From JAUVKT01 sp036350795 (lineage in GTDB: Bacteria > Bacteroidota > Bacteroidia > Bacteroidales > VadinHA17): 64,000 nt of DNA. The notes below the pieces were generated by a model. It worked only from the letters and a program-made list of their open reading frames with translations. It did not search any database and had not been told where the DNA came from. Shown here in pieces: positions 49,885 to 58,435 of the stretch. The stretch spans positions 1 through 64,000 of the forward strand of contig JAZBNV010000137.1 in NCBI GenBank assembly GCA_036350795.1. The letters run 5' to 3'. The translations under genes were made by a program, and so were the position numbers. The number at the start of each line of letters is the position of its first letter. Position 1 is the first letter of the stretch.

Positions 49885-51172
49885 TTCGGATCCTCCTGAG
49901 TTTGACTCCTGTTTCCATAATGTTTGATGCCCTGAACAATACCCTGCAGTCTTTAATATTATACTTTGAGAGCAGATTCTCGATGCCTGCCAGAATGGAA
50001 CTACTGACAATGTCGCTATTAGCAATATTATAGCATTCAAAATACACCTCCAATGTCTTTATGCCAGTCTGACAGATAGTATAATACCTTATCTCATCAG
50101 AAGCCAGGGCAACTGCTCTTCTAAGGTAATCAGGAAAAATATCCACCAGCATATTTCTATTGTCGGGCAAACGTATAATATCATCGTTCCGGCCTTCAAT
50201 TCTATCTATTACCGGAAGACTGATCCCGCAGTCACAATCATCTCCATCAACCAGTATATCATCAAGTCTGTATCTTACAACTGGTTGAGATCGCCTGTAG
50301 AGGTCTGTAATTACAGGATTATACCTTCCGCTTTCCCTGTCAACATAATCTTTCTCTATTATCAGGAAATCTGTATTAAGGTGGATTCTGCCTTTGCTGC
50401 ACCTGAATCCAATAAAACCTTCCGTGGCCTGGTAAACCTCTCCAATCTTGAGCCCGAATATCTCTTGTAAATATATTTCATCCTGCTTCTCCAGGATTTC
50501 TGCAATTGAAATTACTTTTTTAAAACCTGGTTTAATATTATTATCCTCATAAAGCTTCGCCAGCATTAACAATACAGATGGCTGAGCAACCAGGATATCA
50601 GCTTTAAGGCTAATTAAATGCTGAAAACTTTCTCCAACAGGCTTTAGCAGGTCAAAATAATTAAACTTAAGCAGTGCGGACCCTGAAGATTCATATAACC
50701 TGGAGTTTGCCCTGAGAAAAAACGCAACTGTCCTTTTACGAAAAGACAGACCAATCACTCTATGCAGTATAGCGGCAATCCACATAGCTCTCTCCCTTTC
50801 CGAGGCAAGAAACACGCCCTTATTACCTGAAGTACCGGTTGACAATCCTACAGTTATGCTGTTTAGTGTTTCCGAAAAGTCCCTTCTTTCTTCTGCCAGT
50901 GCTGCCAGGCTGTTTGCGTCTGTAAGTTTTAATCCAACTGTATTAATAGTATCAAAATTCTTCATAAAAATCTCCTTGTTTATTATTGGAAACTCATGAA
51001 GTTCTTTATTTCGAATATTCATCCTGGAATAGAAGCCCGACAATTCCAGGTGCCTTTTAAGTTTCTTAAACCTCTTTTCCTGAAGGACTTTTAGCTTTTC
51101 ATTACTTTTTTTATGATCCCTGTTTAAGTAAAAGGCCAGTAGTTGATATAATATTATAATTCTGAATTTCAT
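49871..51172 (-). CDS. PaaK/CoF-synthetase-like AMP-binding enzyme
   Basis: 433 residues. The family resembles phenylacetate-CoA ligase and coenzyme F390 synthetase relatives: ATP loop GLSTGTSGNKG, QATEGFIGFRC (A-T-E adenine site), RSQPVVRYRLDDILV and IEGRNDDIIRLP (hinge D/R region). Such proteins activate carboxylates as acyl-adenylates for transfer to CoA, an amine or, in OleC, to form a beta-lactone. It contains a DGDDCDCGISLP segment that could hold a metal. In the cluster it lies between the MBL hydrolase (10 bp) and the KAS III gene (14-nt overlap). Product class cannot be told by eye. Confidence 0.78.
   Translation of the reverse strand: MKFRIIILYQLLAFYLNRDHKKSNEKLKVLQEKRFKKLKRHLELSGFYSRMNIRNKELHEFPIINKEIFMKNFDTINTVGLKLTDANSLAALAEERRDFSETLNSITVGLSTGTSGNKGVFLASERERAMWIAAILHRVIGLSFRKRTVAFFLRANSRLYESSGSALLKFNYFDLLKPVGESFQHLISLKADILVAQPSVLLMLAKLYEDNNIKPGFKKVISIAEILEKQDEIYLQEIFGLKIGEVYQATEGFIGFRCSKGRIHLNTDFLIIEKDYVDRESGRYNPVITDLYRRSQPVVRYRLDDILVDGDDCDCGISLPVIDRIEGRNDDIIRLPDNRNMLVDIFPDYLRRAVALASDEIRYYTICQTGIKTLEVYFECYNIANSDIVSSSILAGIENLLSKYNIKDCRVLFRASNIMETGVKLRRIRNEYN
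49891..49896 (-). promoter_or_regulatory. Shine-Dalgarno site of the KAS III gene
   Basis: GGAGGA on the minus strand, 6 nt before ATG 49884. It lies inside the 3' end of the AMP-binding gene and fixes the start of the synthase. Confidence 0.65.
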
Positions 51173-51182
51173 TCTTTATCAC

Positions 51183-51989
51183 TTATATTCCGGCTTCCCG
51201 GCAGTGCGAAGGAATTATCCTTAAACCAGGCCTGGCAACATTAAGTTTATTTAGCATATCCAGGGTTCTGCTCATTATAGTGTAGTTATCAACAAACAAT
51301 GATGTGATCCTTGAAGGATATATCTTCTCCCTTATTGATCTCATCGACCATGCGGCATCACCACACAATAGCACTTCACCTTTGTCAGTATCAGAAAGAT
51401 ACAGACCTATCTGCCCCCTGAAGTGACCTGGCAGATCAACAAAAAACAGATCATCATCCCATTTCCAGGAAGTAAAACCAAGAATACTTTCTTCATTAAA
51501 CTCAGCTTCCGGATATTTCGCCCTGTAATAAATATTATCTGGAATCAAAGAATTCAGTATTCCTCTCCTGACCGCTCCAAATCCTTTCTTTCCCAATGCA
51601 TAGTCTAGTCCTTTTTTAGAACACCAGATACCTGAATCCGGAAAATCCAACAAACCTGCAATATGATCACCATGGAAATGAGATATTACGATATAATCAA
51701 TATCACCGGGTCCAATTCCCATTGTCTGCAGCCTTTTCAGGCATGTCATATCATCATCCAGGAAAACAGGCGTTGCAGCACCATAGATCTTCCCTGGAAA
51801 TTTCTTTGTCTCCACAACAAATCTCTCGCTATAGCCGGTGTCGAAAAGTATTTTCCCTACAACAGGGTGCTCAATTAAAGCCCAGTGTGCATAAAATCTC
51901 CCCCTCCCTGATTCCAAACCAGGAAATACATGTCTCATTCTCGAAACACAATATCCACTTGAGAATATTTCTATCCTGGTTTTACTCAT
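51183..51989 (-). CDS. Metallo-beta-lactamase-fold hydrolase
   Basis: 268 residues. Complete MBL motif H104-F-H106-G-D108-H109 (VISHFHGDHIAGL), LPGHFRGQIGLYL, LLCGDAAWS, and final IIPSHCREAGI, giving ligands for two metals as in AHL lactonases and glyoxalase II-type enzymes. Hydrolyses lactone, thioester or phosphoester bonds. In this cluster a thioesterase or lactonase role towards an acyl intermediate fits. Overlaps the SDR gene upstream by 8 nt. Confidence 0.85.
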   Translation of the reverse strand: MSKTRIEIFSSGYCVSRMRHVFPGLESGRGRFYAHWALIEHPVVGKILFDTGYSERFVVETKKFPGKIYGAATPVFLDDDMTCLKRLQTMGIGPGDIDYIVISHFHGDHIAGLLDFPDSGIWCSKKGLDYALGKKGFGAVRRGILNSLIPDNIYYRAKYPEAEFNEESILGFTSWKWDDDLFFVDLPGHFRGQIGLYLSDTDKGEVLLCGDAAWSMRSIREKIYPSRITSLFVDNYTIMSRTLDMLNKLNVARPGLRIIPSHCREAGI

Positions 51990-52968
51990 TCTTAAGATAT
52001 TGCTTTATAAACTCCCCGATACTTTCTTCTGTTGAAATTATTGGTTCATATCCCAGGAGTTTCCTTGCCTGTGATATATCCAGCGTACACGAAAACCTTA
52101 GTAATCCAACACCATAGGAAGTTAACACGGGCTCTTCCTTTAGTATTAATCTATTTATTAGCTCATAAAACCCGGCAATTATCTTTACCGGTCTGTATGG
52201 CACCCTTTTAAGTTTACTGTCCAAACCTAACTTGTTGAGAGTATCTTCGATCATACTCCACATCGGAAGAGCCTGGCCGTCAGTTATATTAAATATTTTT
52301 CCGTCAATATCATTATCAGTTGTTAAAGCCAGATATGCGGCATGGGCAACATTTTTTACAGAAGAAAAATCCGATATATTAGATCCCGGTCCTATAATTC
52401 TTAGCTTGCCAGCTTTATAAGCTTTAATTAACCTGGGAATAATAACTGTATCTCCTGCACCAACTATTGCCCTGGGCCTAAGAACAGTTTTTACCATTCC
52501 GGGCTTTACAAAATTCAGGACTTCTTTTTCGGCCATATATTTTGTTGCGGTATAATGATTCACAAACCTGGAAGGAAGTTTACTGTCTTCACTTATCATA
52601 TATTTATCCTTATATTCAAAATATATACTCGGAGTAGATATATATACAAAGCTCTTAAGATCTTTAATATATTCTAACAGGTTTAAGGTTGCGACAACAT
52701 TATCCTGATAAAAATCTTCATATTTACCCCACAGAGAAGATTTTGCCGCGCAATGTACCAGGCAATCAATATTTTTAAATTGCGACTTAACAAAATCAAC
52801 ACTACATAAATCTCCAGGATAAATATTATATCCTTCAGCCCGTAAGATCTCAGATTGTACAATATTTCTTCCTGTACCGATAATGTTACCAATCCCAAAT
52901 CTTTTCGCTAACATTTTAAGCATATTGCCTCCCAGGAATCCGGTTGCTCCGGTAACAAGTATTCTCAT
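51982..52968 (-). CDS. Extended SDR, 3beta-HSD/OleD-like reductase
   Basis: 328 residues. Rossmann motif GATGFLGG at 7-14, STPSIYF, catalytic Y139-x-x-x-K143 (NHYTATKY), RPRAIVGAGDTVIIPRLIKAYKAGKLRIIGPG, matching the 3beta-hydroxysteroid dehydrogenase/OleD-like branch that acts on hydroxy/keto groups of hydrophobic substrates. First gene of the tightly packed part of the cluster, 122 bp after cysN, so a second promoter may lie in that gap. Likely reduces the beta-keto product of the KAS III enzyme; this is inference. Confidence 0.83.
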   Translation of the reverse strand: MRILVTGATGFLGGNMLKMLAKRFGIGNIIGTGRNIVQSEILRAEGYNIYPGDLCSVDFVKSQFKNIDCLVHCAAKSSLWGKYEDFYQDNVVATLNLLEYIKDLKSFVYISTPSIYFEYKDKYMISEDSKLPSRFVNHYTATKYMAEKEVLNFVKPGMVKTVLRPRAIVGAGDTVIIPRLIKAYKAGKLRIIGPGSNISDFSSVKNVAHAAYLALTTDNDIDGKIFNITDGQALPMWSMIEDTLNKLGLDSKLKRVPYRPVKIIAGFYELINRLILKEEPVLTSYGVGLLRFSCTLDISQARKLLGYEPIISTEESIGEFIKQYLKNE

Positions 52969-53090
52969 TGATTATAAGGATTGTCCAGATATTAACTGAT
53001 GTCAATTAAATAATTATGCTGTCCTCCAAATATCTTCAGCCTCTTACTAATATACGAAATATTTTAAAGCCCTTCTTTGAATACTGTGTA

Positions 53091-54392
53091 CTATACAGTA
53101 CCACAAATCATCCCGACAGCGCATGTATTATAGCTCTCAGGATCAATAAGAATAAAAGCTCCGGTAGTCCTGTTATTTTTGTATAAATCAAAAAATAACT
53201 GCCTGTTAGTGCATACTTTAACAAGGCCAATATCATTCAGACCAAATGAGTCAGCCTTTTGCATTTCAAGCTTATTTATGTCCAGTCGTTGATCCACCTC
53301 TATCTTACTTGTTTTACAAACAGTACTCAGGTGCTTGAATAGATATGAAACCCCTTCCCTTAGCGGCAGATCATCCAGCCAGACCATTGTTGACCAAAAC
53401 GCAGTTCCGGACTCCGGGAGACTGCCGGGGTCAACCAGAAGTGACCCTCTTTCAAGTTCGATACTATTCCCAAGCTTAAGTGCCACAGTCTGGCCGGCAA
53501 ATGCAAATTCTTGCTCAGAATTGTTTCTTATAATGGCATCAATTTTTACAGGTTCTTTACCCGGCAATACAAGCAAATTATCTCCTTTCTCAATTGTTCC
53601 AGATGCTATACTGAGACAGTAATATTTAAGCTTATCAGCCTCATTTATTATATATTGCACAGGCATCCTGAGATCATGATAGTTTTTATTATCTCTTACC
53701 GGAACTGTCTCCAGGTATCCAAGCAGGCTATTTCCCTTATACCAGGCCATTTTTTCTGTAGACTGAACCACGTTTTCTCCTTTCAGTGCTGATATGGGAA
53801 CATATTGAACATCCGGAATGTGAAGATCTTCAATTATTCTATCAAAATCATGGCATATACTCTTATACACTTTCTCATCATAAGCAACAAGATCCATCTT
53901 ATTTACTGCCAGGATAATATGCCTGATACCAATTAGAGATACAAGGTATGCATGTCTCTTTGTCTGGCTGCAAATTCCTCTTGTAGCATCTACCAGTAAT
54001 ACTGCAAGGTTTGCAGTTGATGCGCCTGTTATCATATTCCTGGTATACCTGTAGTGACCCGGAGTATCTGCAATTATAAATTTTCGCTTGTTTGTAGAAA
54101 AATACCTGTATGCTACATCTATAGTTATACCAAGGTCCCGTTCATCTTTCAGTCCGTCTGTAACAAAAGAGAAATCGATCTCACCATTCAGAAAACCATG
54201 CCGTTTACTCTCTTTCTTCAGTGATAAAAGGTGATCTGCATATAGAGCCCGGGTATCATACATCAACCTTCCGATCAGGGTAGATTTTCCATCATCAACA
54301 GATCCTGCGGTAAGAAATCTTAAAAGATCCTTTTTTTGATCTTCATCAAGATATTCCTTTATTGAATTATGTAATATCGGCATCCCGGCCAC
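53091..54392 (-). CDS. cysN: Sulfate adenylyltransferase subunit 1 (GTPase) CysN
   Basis: 433 residues. EF-Tu-like GTPase: G1 GSVDDGKST, switch GITIDVAYRYF, G3 DTPGHYRYTRNM, G4 NKMD, then beta-barrel domains. Works with CysD to make APS from sulfate and ATP, driven by GTP hydrolysis. No fused CysC kinase domain; cysC is separate two genes upstream. The gene is 15 bp after cysD. Length fits the unfused form. Confidence 0.93.
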   Translation of the reverse strand: MAGMPILHNSIKEYLDEDQKKDLLRFLTAGSVDDGKSTLIGRLMYDTRALYADHLLSLKKESKRHGFLNGEIDFSFVTDGLKDERDLGITIDVAYRYFSTNKRKFIIADTPGHYRYTRNMITGASTANLAVLLVDATRGICSQTKRHAYLVSLIGIRHIILAVNKMDLVAYDEKVYKSICHDFDRIIEDLHIPDVQYVPISALKGENVVQSTEKMAWYKGNSLLGYLETVPVRDNKNYHDLRMPVQYIINEADKLKYYCLSIASGTIEKGDNLLVLPGKEPVKIDAIIRNNSEQEFAFAGQTVALKLGNSIELERGSLLVDPGSLPESGTAFWSTMVWLDDLPLREGVSYLFKHLSTVCKTSKIEVDQRLDINKLEMQKADSFGLNDIGLVKVCTNRQLFFDLYKNNRTTGAFILIDPESYNTCAVGMICGTV

Positions 54393-54407
54393 AGGTTCAA
54401 ATTTGGA

Positions 54408-55334
54408 CTAAAAATATCCTTCTCTTTTCTTCATCTCCATACTTGCCTCCTGGTCAAAATCAATAACCCTGGAAGTCCTTTCAGATTTATTAACAGTAAA
54501 CATTTCTTCTACAATTTTATCAATCGTATCTGCTTCAGATCTTATCGCTCCGGTTAAGGGATAACAACCAAGGGTTCTGAACCTCACTTTTTGCAACTCT
54601 GCCTTAATCCTGAATTTCTCTGGCATTCGTTCATCATCTGCCAGGATCAGATTTCCATCTATATCTACTACCTCCCTGATCTTTGCGAAGTAGAGGGGGA
54701 CTATGGGGATGCTCTCCATCCTGATATATTGCCAGATGTCAAGCTCAGTCCAGTTACTTAATGGAAAAACCCTTATCGACTCGCCTCTATGAATTTTTGT
54801 ATTGTATATATTCCATAACTCAGGCCTCTGGCAGCCCGGATCCCAGTAATGATTCTTATCGCGAAAAGAAAAAATACGTTCCTTTGCTCTTGATTTCTCC
54901 TCGTCACGCCTTCCTCCTCCAAATACTGCATCAAAACCATAATGATTGAGCCCGTCCAGCAAAGCTTCAGTTTTCATTATATCTGTGTGGATCTTGCTTC
55001 CATGCGAAAAAGGACCTATACCATTTTCATATCCAATCCTGTTATAATGTACTATCAATTTATGGCCTCTCTCCCTGATGTATCTATCCCTAAACTCTAT
55101 CATCTCTGAGAATTTCCATTTTGAATCAATATGCATCAGGGGAAAGGGTAAGCTGCCCGGATAGAAGGCTTTTTCTGCAAGTTTCAACAATACTGAAGAG
55201 TCTTTACCCATTGAATAAAGCAAAACAGGTCGTTCAAATTCTGCTGTAACTTCTCTTATTATATGAATCGCCTCATCTTCCAAATCCTGAAGATGTGATG
55301 TCTTCACTCTATATCCTGCTTTGATCTCTTTCAT
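54408..55334 (-). CDS. cysD: Sulfate adenylyltransferase subunit 2 CysD
   Basis: 308 residues from ATG 55334 (MKEIKAGYRVKTSHLQDLEDEAIHIIREV, which lines up with the start of E. coli CysD); an upstream ATG at 55352 would add six residues. PP-loop YSMGKDSSVLLKLAEKAF, FGGGRRDEEKSRAKERIFSFRD and RVFPLSNWTELDIWQYI are the hallmarks of the ATP sulfurylase small subunit. Overlaps cysC by 26 nt. Confidence 0.94.
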   Translation of the reverse strand: MKEIKAGYRVKTSHLQDLEDEAIHIIREVTAEFERPVLLYSMGKDSSVLLKLAEKAFYPGSLPFPLMHIDSKWKFSEMIEFRDRYIRERGHKLIVHYNRIGYENGIGPFSHGSKIHTDIMKTEALLDGLNHYGFDAVFGGGRRDEEKSRAKERIFSFRDKNHYWDPGCQRPELWNIYNTKIHRGESIRVFPLSNWTELDIWQYIRMESIPIVPLYFAKIREVVDIDGNLILADDERMPEKFRIKAELQKVRFRTLGCYPLTGAIRSEADTIDKIVEEMFTVNKSERTSRVIDFDQEASMEMKKREGYF

Positions 55335-55869
55335 TATTAGCAATATAGGCAATTATTATCTCAACTGCCTTATCAGCACTAATAATTCTTGTGTCTATCA
55401 AAATATCAGGACGAATGGGTGTTTCGTAAGGTGAATCAATACCGGTAAAATTTGTAATCTCTCCTTGCAGTGCTCTTTTATAAAGCCCTTTGGGATCACG
55501 TTTTATACACTCCTCGAGAGATGTGGAAAGGTATATTTCAATATAATTCCTGCACAATTGCCTTACAAAGGATCTGCCTTCCTCGTAAGGTGAAATAAAT
55601 GCCGCAACAACAGAAACATTATGTTTCTCTAATTTACTGGCAAGGTAACCAATCCTTTTAATATGCTCATTCCTGGCTTCCCTGGTAAATCCTGTTGAGG
55701 GGAAAATATCTCTGACCTCATCTCCGTCCAGAAACTCAAGCTCTGTTCCCATCGTCTTAAGCCTGTCTGCAAGTTTGCGGGCAATAGTGGTTTTTCCTGA
55801 ACCCGACAATCCTGTAAACCAATATACTCCGGGCTTATTAACTATACTAATAGGTTTCTGGGTTTCCAT
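55309..55869 (-). CDS. cysC: Adenylylsulfate (APS) kinase CysC
   Basis: 186 residues. Walker A GLSGSGKTT, LDGDEVRDIF, TREARNEHIKRIGYLA and AAFISPYEEGR (the Ser region of the kinase) are all present. Phosphorylates APS to PAPS, the sulfate donor for sulfotransferases. No APS or PAPS reductase gene is next to it, so here the trio cysC-cysD-cysN is best seen as a PAPS supply for the sulfotransferase at 47747 rather than for cysteine synthesis. Confidence 0.94.
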   Translation of the reverse strand: METQKPISIVNKPGVYWFTGLSGSGKTTIARKLADRLKTMGTELEFLDGDEVRDIFPSTGFTREARNEHIKRIGYLASKLEKHNVSVVAAFISPYEEGRSFVRQLCRNYIEIYLSTSLEECIKRDPKGLYKRALQGEITNFTGIDSPYETPIRPDILIDTRIISADKAVEIIIAYIANNERDQSRI

Positions 55870-55902
55870 CTGAAGGGATCTGTCGATACTTTCCAGTGTA
55901 TA

Positions 55903-56304
55903 TTAATTCATTGGTACCCTGCCGGCCTTCTGGTTAAAAAGATCTACTGTTTCGTCCTGCAGCAAAGCCCAGATTGAATAAACACCTTTGGCTGTACCAA
56001 TCGGAACATTAAGACAGTTAAGTGCCGACAGTACAATTACCAGCATCCTGGCCCAGTTCTGGTAATTCAGTACTCCTATTCCTCCTATAATACCCAGGAT
56101 GGACGTTACACAAATTAATACCGGAACAAGTACCAGTATTGCTTTCATTATTTCTTCGGCAATATCAATGCCCTCCACAAATGAAAGTGCAAAAGAAAGT
56201 GCAAAGAATACTACAACAGCACCTATAATTCCCAGGATACCAAAACCAATATGCAGTGCACCAACAAAGGTCACATGCTTTTTCATGTTTCTGACTTTTT
56301 CCAT
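55903..56304 (-). CDS. Small four-TM membrane protein of unknown function
   Basis: 133 residues from ATG 56304 (MEKVRNMKKHVTFVGALHI); an in-frame start at 56337 is possible. Four TM segments: VGALHIGFGILGIIGAVVVFFAL, ILVLVPVLICVTSILGIIGGIGVL, and WARMLVIVLSALNCL with a short amphipathic end. This general type is frequent in Bacteroidota but has no assigned role. It lies 33 bp before cysC in the same direction, so it may be the first gene of the sulfur cluster or simply share a transcript. Confidence 0.65.
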   Translation of the reverse strand: MEKVRNMKKHVTFVGALHIGFGILGIIGAVVVFFALSFALSFVEGIDIAEEIMKAILVLVPVLICVTSILGIIGGIGVLNYQNWARMLVIVLSALNCLNVPIGTAKGVYSIWALLQDETVDLFNQKAGRVPMN

Positions 56305-56450
56305 AATTAATTCTTTTCTTAAAGATATGAAATTCATAAAAATGATGCTTCAATGGGCTAATTAGATCCCATTATTTGAACATTATAATAATTTTCAGGT
56401 TTACCTGATGTCCCTTTAGGGAAATATAGTATTAACCTATCCCAGGATAT

Positions 56451-57026
56451 ATGGAAAACAAGGTATTTAACCCCGACAAGAAGCATTTGCTTGAATCGCC
56501 CGATCGTTACAGGATACTCCCTCCCTTTAAAACACTTAAAGTAATGTGCCTGAAGGAAGATGATATAATGATAGACATTGGTTGCGGTACCGGATATTTT
56601 ACCCTGCCTGCATCAGAGATTACCGGACCCAGGGGAAAGGTAATAGGTGTTGATATATCTGAAGAAATGCTTAACGAGGTAAGGAATAAGATCAATACGC
56701 TCAGCACAAATATCGAGCTCGTACTATCTGACAATGTACAGCTGCCTGTAAAGGATTCTACCGGCACCTTTGTCCTTATTTCAAATGTACTTCACGAAGC
56801 AGAGGATATGATGGTAATGCTTTCTGAGGCCAGGCGTATACTAAAGCCGGGAGGCAGGCTGGCAATAATTGAATGGGAGAAAAGAGAAATGCCAATTGGA
56901 CCGCCAATTGAACATCGTCTGCATCATGATGTAATTATGACCATGGTTACCGAAGCGGGCTTCAGAATGGCAAAAATTTCACCTGCCGGCGAATATCATA
57001 TTGCCGTATCAGCCATAAAGGGCTGA
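56451..57026 (+). CDS. Class I SAM-dependent methyltransferase
   Basis: 191 residues. Motif I IDIGCGTGYFTLPAS, motif II GVDISEEMLNEV, and LSDNVQLPVKDS, FVLISNVLHEAEDMM, ILKPGGRLAIIEW fit UbiE/Methyltransf_11-type enzymes. Substrate unknown. Divergent from the small membrane protein gene and convergent with the ThuA gene, with their stop codons adjacent. Confidence 0.88.
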   Translation: MENKVFNPDKKHLLESPDRYRILPPFKTLKVMCLKEDDIMIDIGCGTGYFTLPASEITGPRGKVIGVDISEEMLNEVRNKINTLSTNIELVLSDNVQLPVKDSTGTFVLISNVLHEAEDMMVMLSEARRILKPGGRLAIIEWEKREMPIGPPIEHRLHHDVIMTMVTEAGFRMAKISPAGEYHIAVSAIKG

Positions 57027-57839
57027 TTATTTCATGTAAACCGGGTTTACCCAGCTTTCATGTTCTGCTTCCCTGCTCTGCGAAGCCCAGGCAATACCTC
57101 TTTTCATTATCTCAAGTGCTTCAGGAACATTGAAATCGGCAGCAACATGACCAAGAGAGGAATAGAATACTCTGCCCCTGCCATAATATTTCTTCCAGAC
57201 AACAGGTACAACATGCCTGTCGATCCATTCAGAATGTTCCTTGCCAAATGTTGTTGTGGCCAGCACCCTGACATTGGGATCTATATGCATAAAATACTGC
57301 TCTGAATGCATATTAAAGTCAGCAATACCCTTAGTAACAGGATCATTATGATCAATAATATTTACCCTGTAATCAATTACCCCGCCCGGATGAGCAACCC
57401 ACTGTCCGCCAACCATAAACTGGTACTCTGTATTATTCCTGAACGAATCTCCGAGGCCGCCATGCCAGCCTGCCAGACCAGCTCCATTTCTTACAGCACT
57501 TAGCAAACCTTTCTCCTGCGCACCTGTAATCTCGCCCATGGTCCATGACTGAATTACCAGGTCAACAGACTGCATCAGGCTCTCATCCAGGTACGAATCG
57601 AGTGTATCAGACACAAAAACTTCGGCACCGGACTCCTTTAACCAGGGTACAAAAATATCGCGGCATTGCTCCGGTTCATGACCTGCCCATCCGCCCCATA
57701 CATAAAGAATCTTCTTGCCTTCCAATACTCCGGCGCCGGGGCTCATTTTGTTAAAAGTGCCATATACAAAGGGACCAAGCGCCAGTGCTCCCGATAAAAC
57801 GGAAGTTTTACGAATAAACTTTCTTCTGTTCATAGGCAA
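57027..57839 (-). CDS. ThuA-domain secreted protein with Tat-type signal
   Basis: 270 residues. Starts MPMNRRKFIRKTSVLSGALALGPF, a twin-arginine-like signal (RRKFIRK). ThuA fold (class I glutamine amidotransferase-like): ILYVWGGWAGHEPEQC, VDLVIQSWTMGEI, GAGLAGWHGGLGDSF, and YFMHIDPNVRVLATT with HSEQ. ThuA-type proteins occur near sugar uptake and oxidation genes in Bacteroidota and Planctomycetes; enzymatic activity is not established. Alone, converging with the methyltransferase. Confidence 0.85.
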   Translation of the reverse strand: MPMNRRKFIRKTSVLSGALALGPFVYGTFNKMSPGAGVLEGKKILYVWGGWAGHEPEQCRDIFVPWLKESGAEVFVSDTLDSYLDESLMQSVDLVIQSWTMGEITGAQEKGLLSAVRNGAGLAGWHGGLGDSFRNNTEYQFMVGGQWVAHPGGVIDYRVNIIDHNDPVTKGIADFNMHSEQYFMHIDPNVRVLATTTFGKEHSEWIDRHVVPVVWKKYYGRGRVFYSSLGHVAADFNVPEALEIMKRGIAWASQSREAEHESWVNPVYMK

Positions 57840-57920
57840 CTAATTTACAATAAAAATAGTCTAATAAAAGATTGCGGCTCTAACTTATGTAAATATATTA
57901 CCACGGCAAGACTTTATTAT

Positions 57921-57928
57921 TACCTTTG
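57921..57928 (+). promoter_or_regulatory. -7 element before the mini-lipoprotein pair
   Basis: TACCTTTG, an exact TAnnTTTG match, 22 nt before ATG 57951. No TTTG at the usual -33 spacing. Confidence 0.35.
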
Positions 57929-57950
57929 ATTATGCCTTAAACATCATCTT

Positions 57951-58196
57951 ATGAGAAAAAAACTTATATATCTGGCTTCATTTATCCTGCTTGCATCCTT
58001 TCTTCATTCATGCGAGGGACTTGAAAACTGCAAGACCTGCAGGTATAATGTTTATGTTAATGATGTGTGGGTACGTGCCGAACTTGAGGCAGAGTACTGT
58101 GATGCTGATCTGCTGGCAAGGCAGGCCGCTCCGGATGTTACTGTTGAAGCCCCTCCCGGGACATTTACCGTTACTAAATTTGAATGTGATAACTAA
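57951..58196 (+). CDS. Small Cys-rich lipoprotein, first of a tandem paralogous pair
   Basis: 81 residues. Lipobox LHSC gives a mature chain of about 61 residues: CEGLENCKTCRYNVYVNDVW ... EAEYCDADLLARQAAPDV ... TKFECDN. Besides the lipidated Cys it has four others, in C-x-x-C, Y-C-D and E-C-D settings, so two disulfides are likely. Same pattern in the next gene. Envelope-anchored; function unknown. Confidence 0.72.
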   Translation: MRKKLIYLASFILLASFLHSCEGLENCKTCRYNVYVNDVWVRAELEAEYCDADLLARQAAPDVTVEAPPGTFTVTKFECDN

Positions 58197-58201
58197 GAGC
58201 C

Positions 58202-58435
58202 ATGAAAAGCAAAAAACTCTACCTTTTTATATTGCTTGTATTTATTGCATCGGGCTTAAATTCATGCGAAAATCTACTGGGCAACTGCAAGATATGCCAG
58301 TTAAACCAGTACGAAGGAGACGTACTTATCACCCCGGGACCTGAGGCTGAATACTGCGATGCAGAGCTGATTGCTATCCAGGCAATTAAGGACGAAGTTG
58401 ACGGACCTTATACCTATAAATGGGAGTGCAGGTAA
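58202..58435 (+). CDS. Small Cys-rich lipoprotein, second of a tandem paralogous pair
   Basis: 77 residues, starting 5 bp after the previous stop. Lipobox LNSC; mature chain CENLLGNCKICQLNQYEGDV ... EAEYCDAELIAIQAIKDEV ... YKWECR. All four non-lipid Cys and the EAEYCDA block are kept, while the rest has diverged strongly. A local gene duplication. Stops next to the end of the convergent SpoIIE gene. Confidence 0.72.
   Translation: MKSKKLYLFILLVFIASGLNSCENLLGNCKICQLNQYEGDVLITPGPEAEYCDAELIAIQAIKDEVDGPYTYKWECR

Noticed and set aside
56305..56450. Promoter for the sulfur and lipid cluster
   Set aside because: I found no convincing TTTG / TAnnTTTG pair on the minus strand before the small membrane protein or before cysC, so none is listed.
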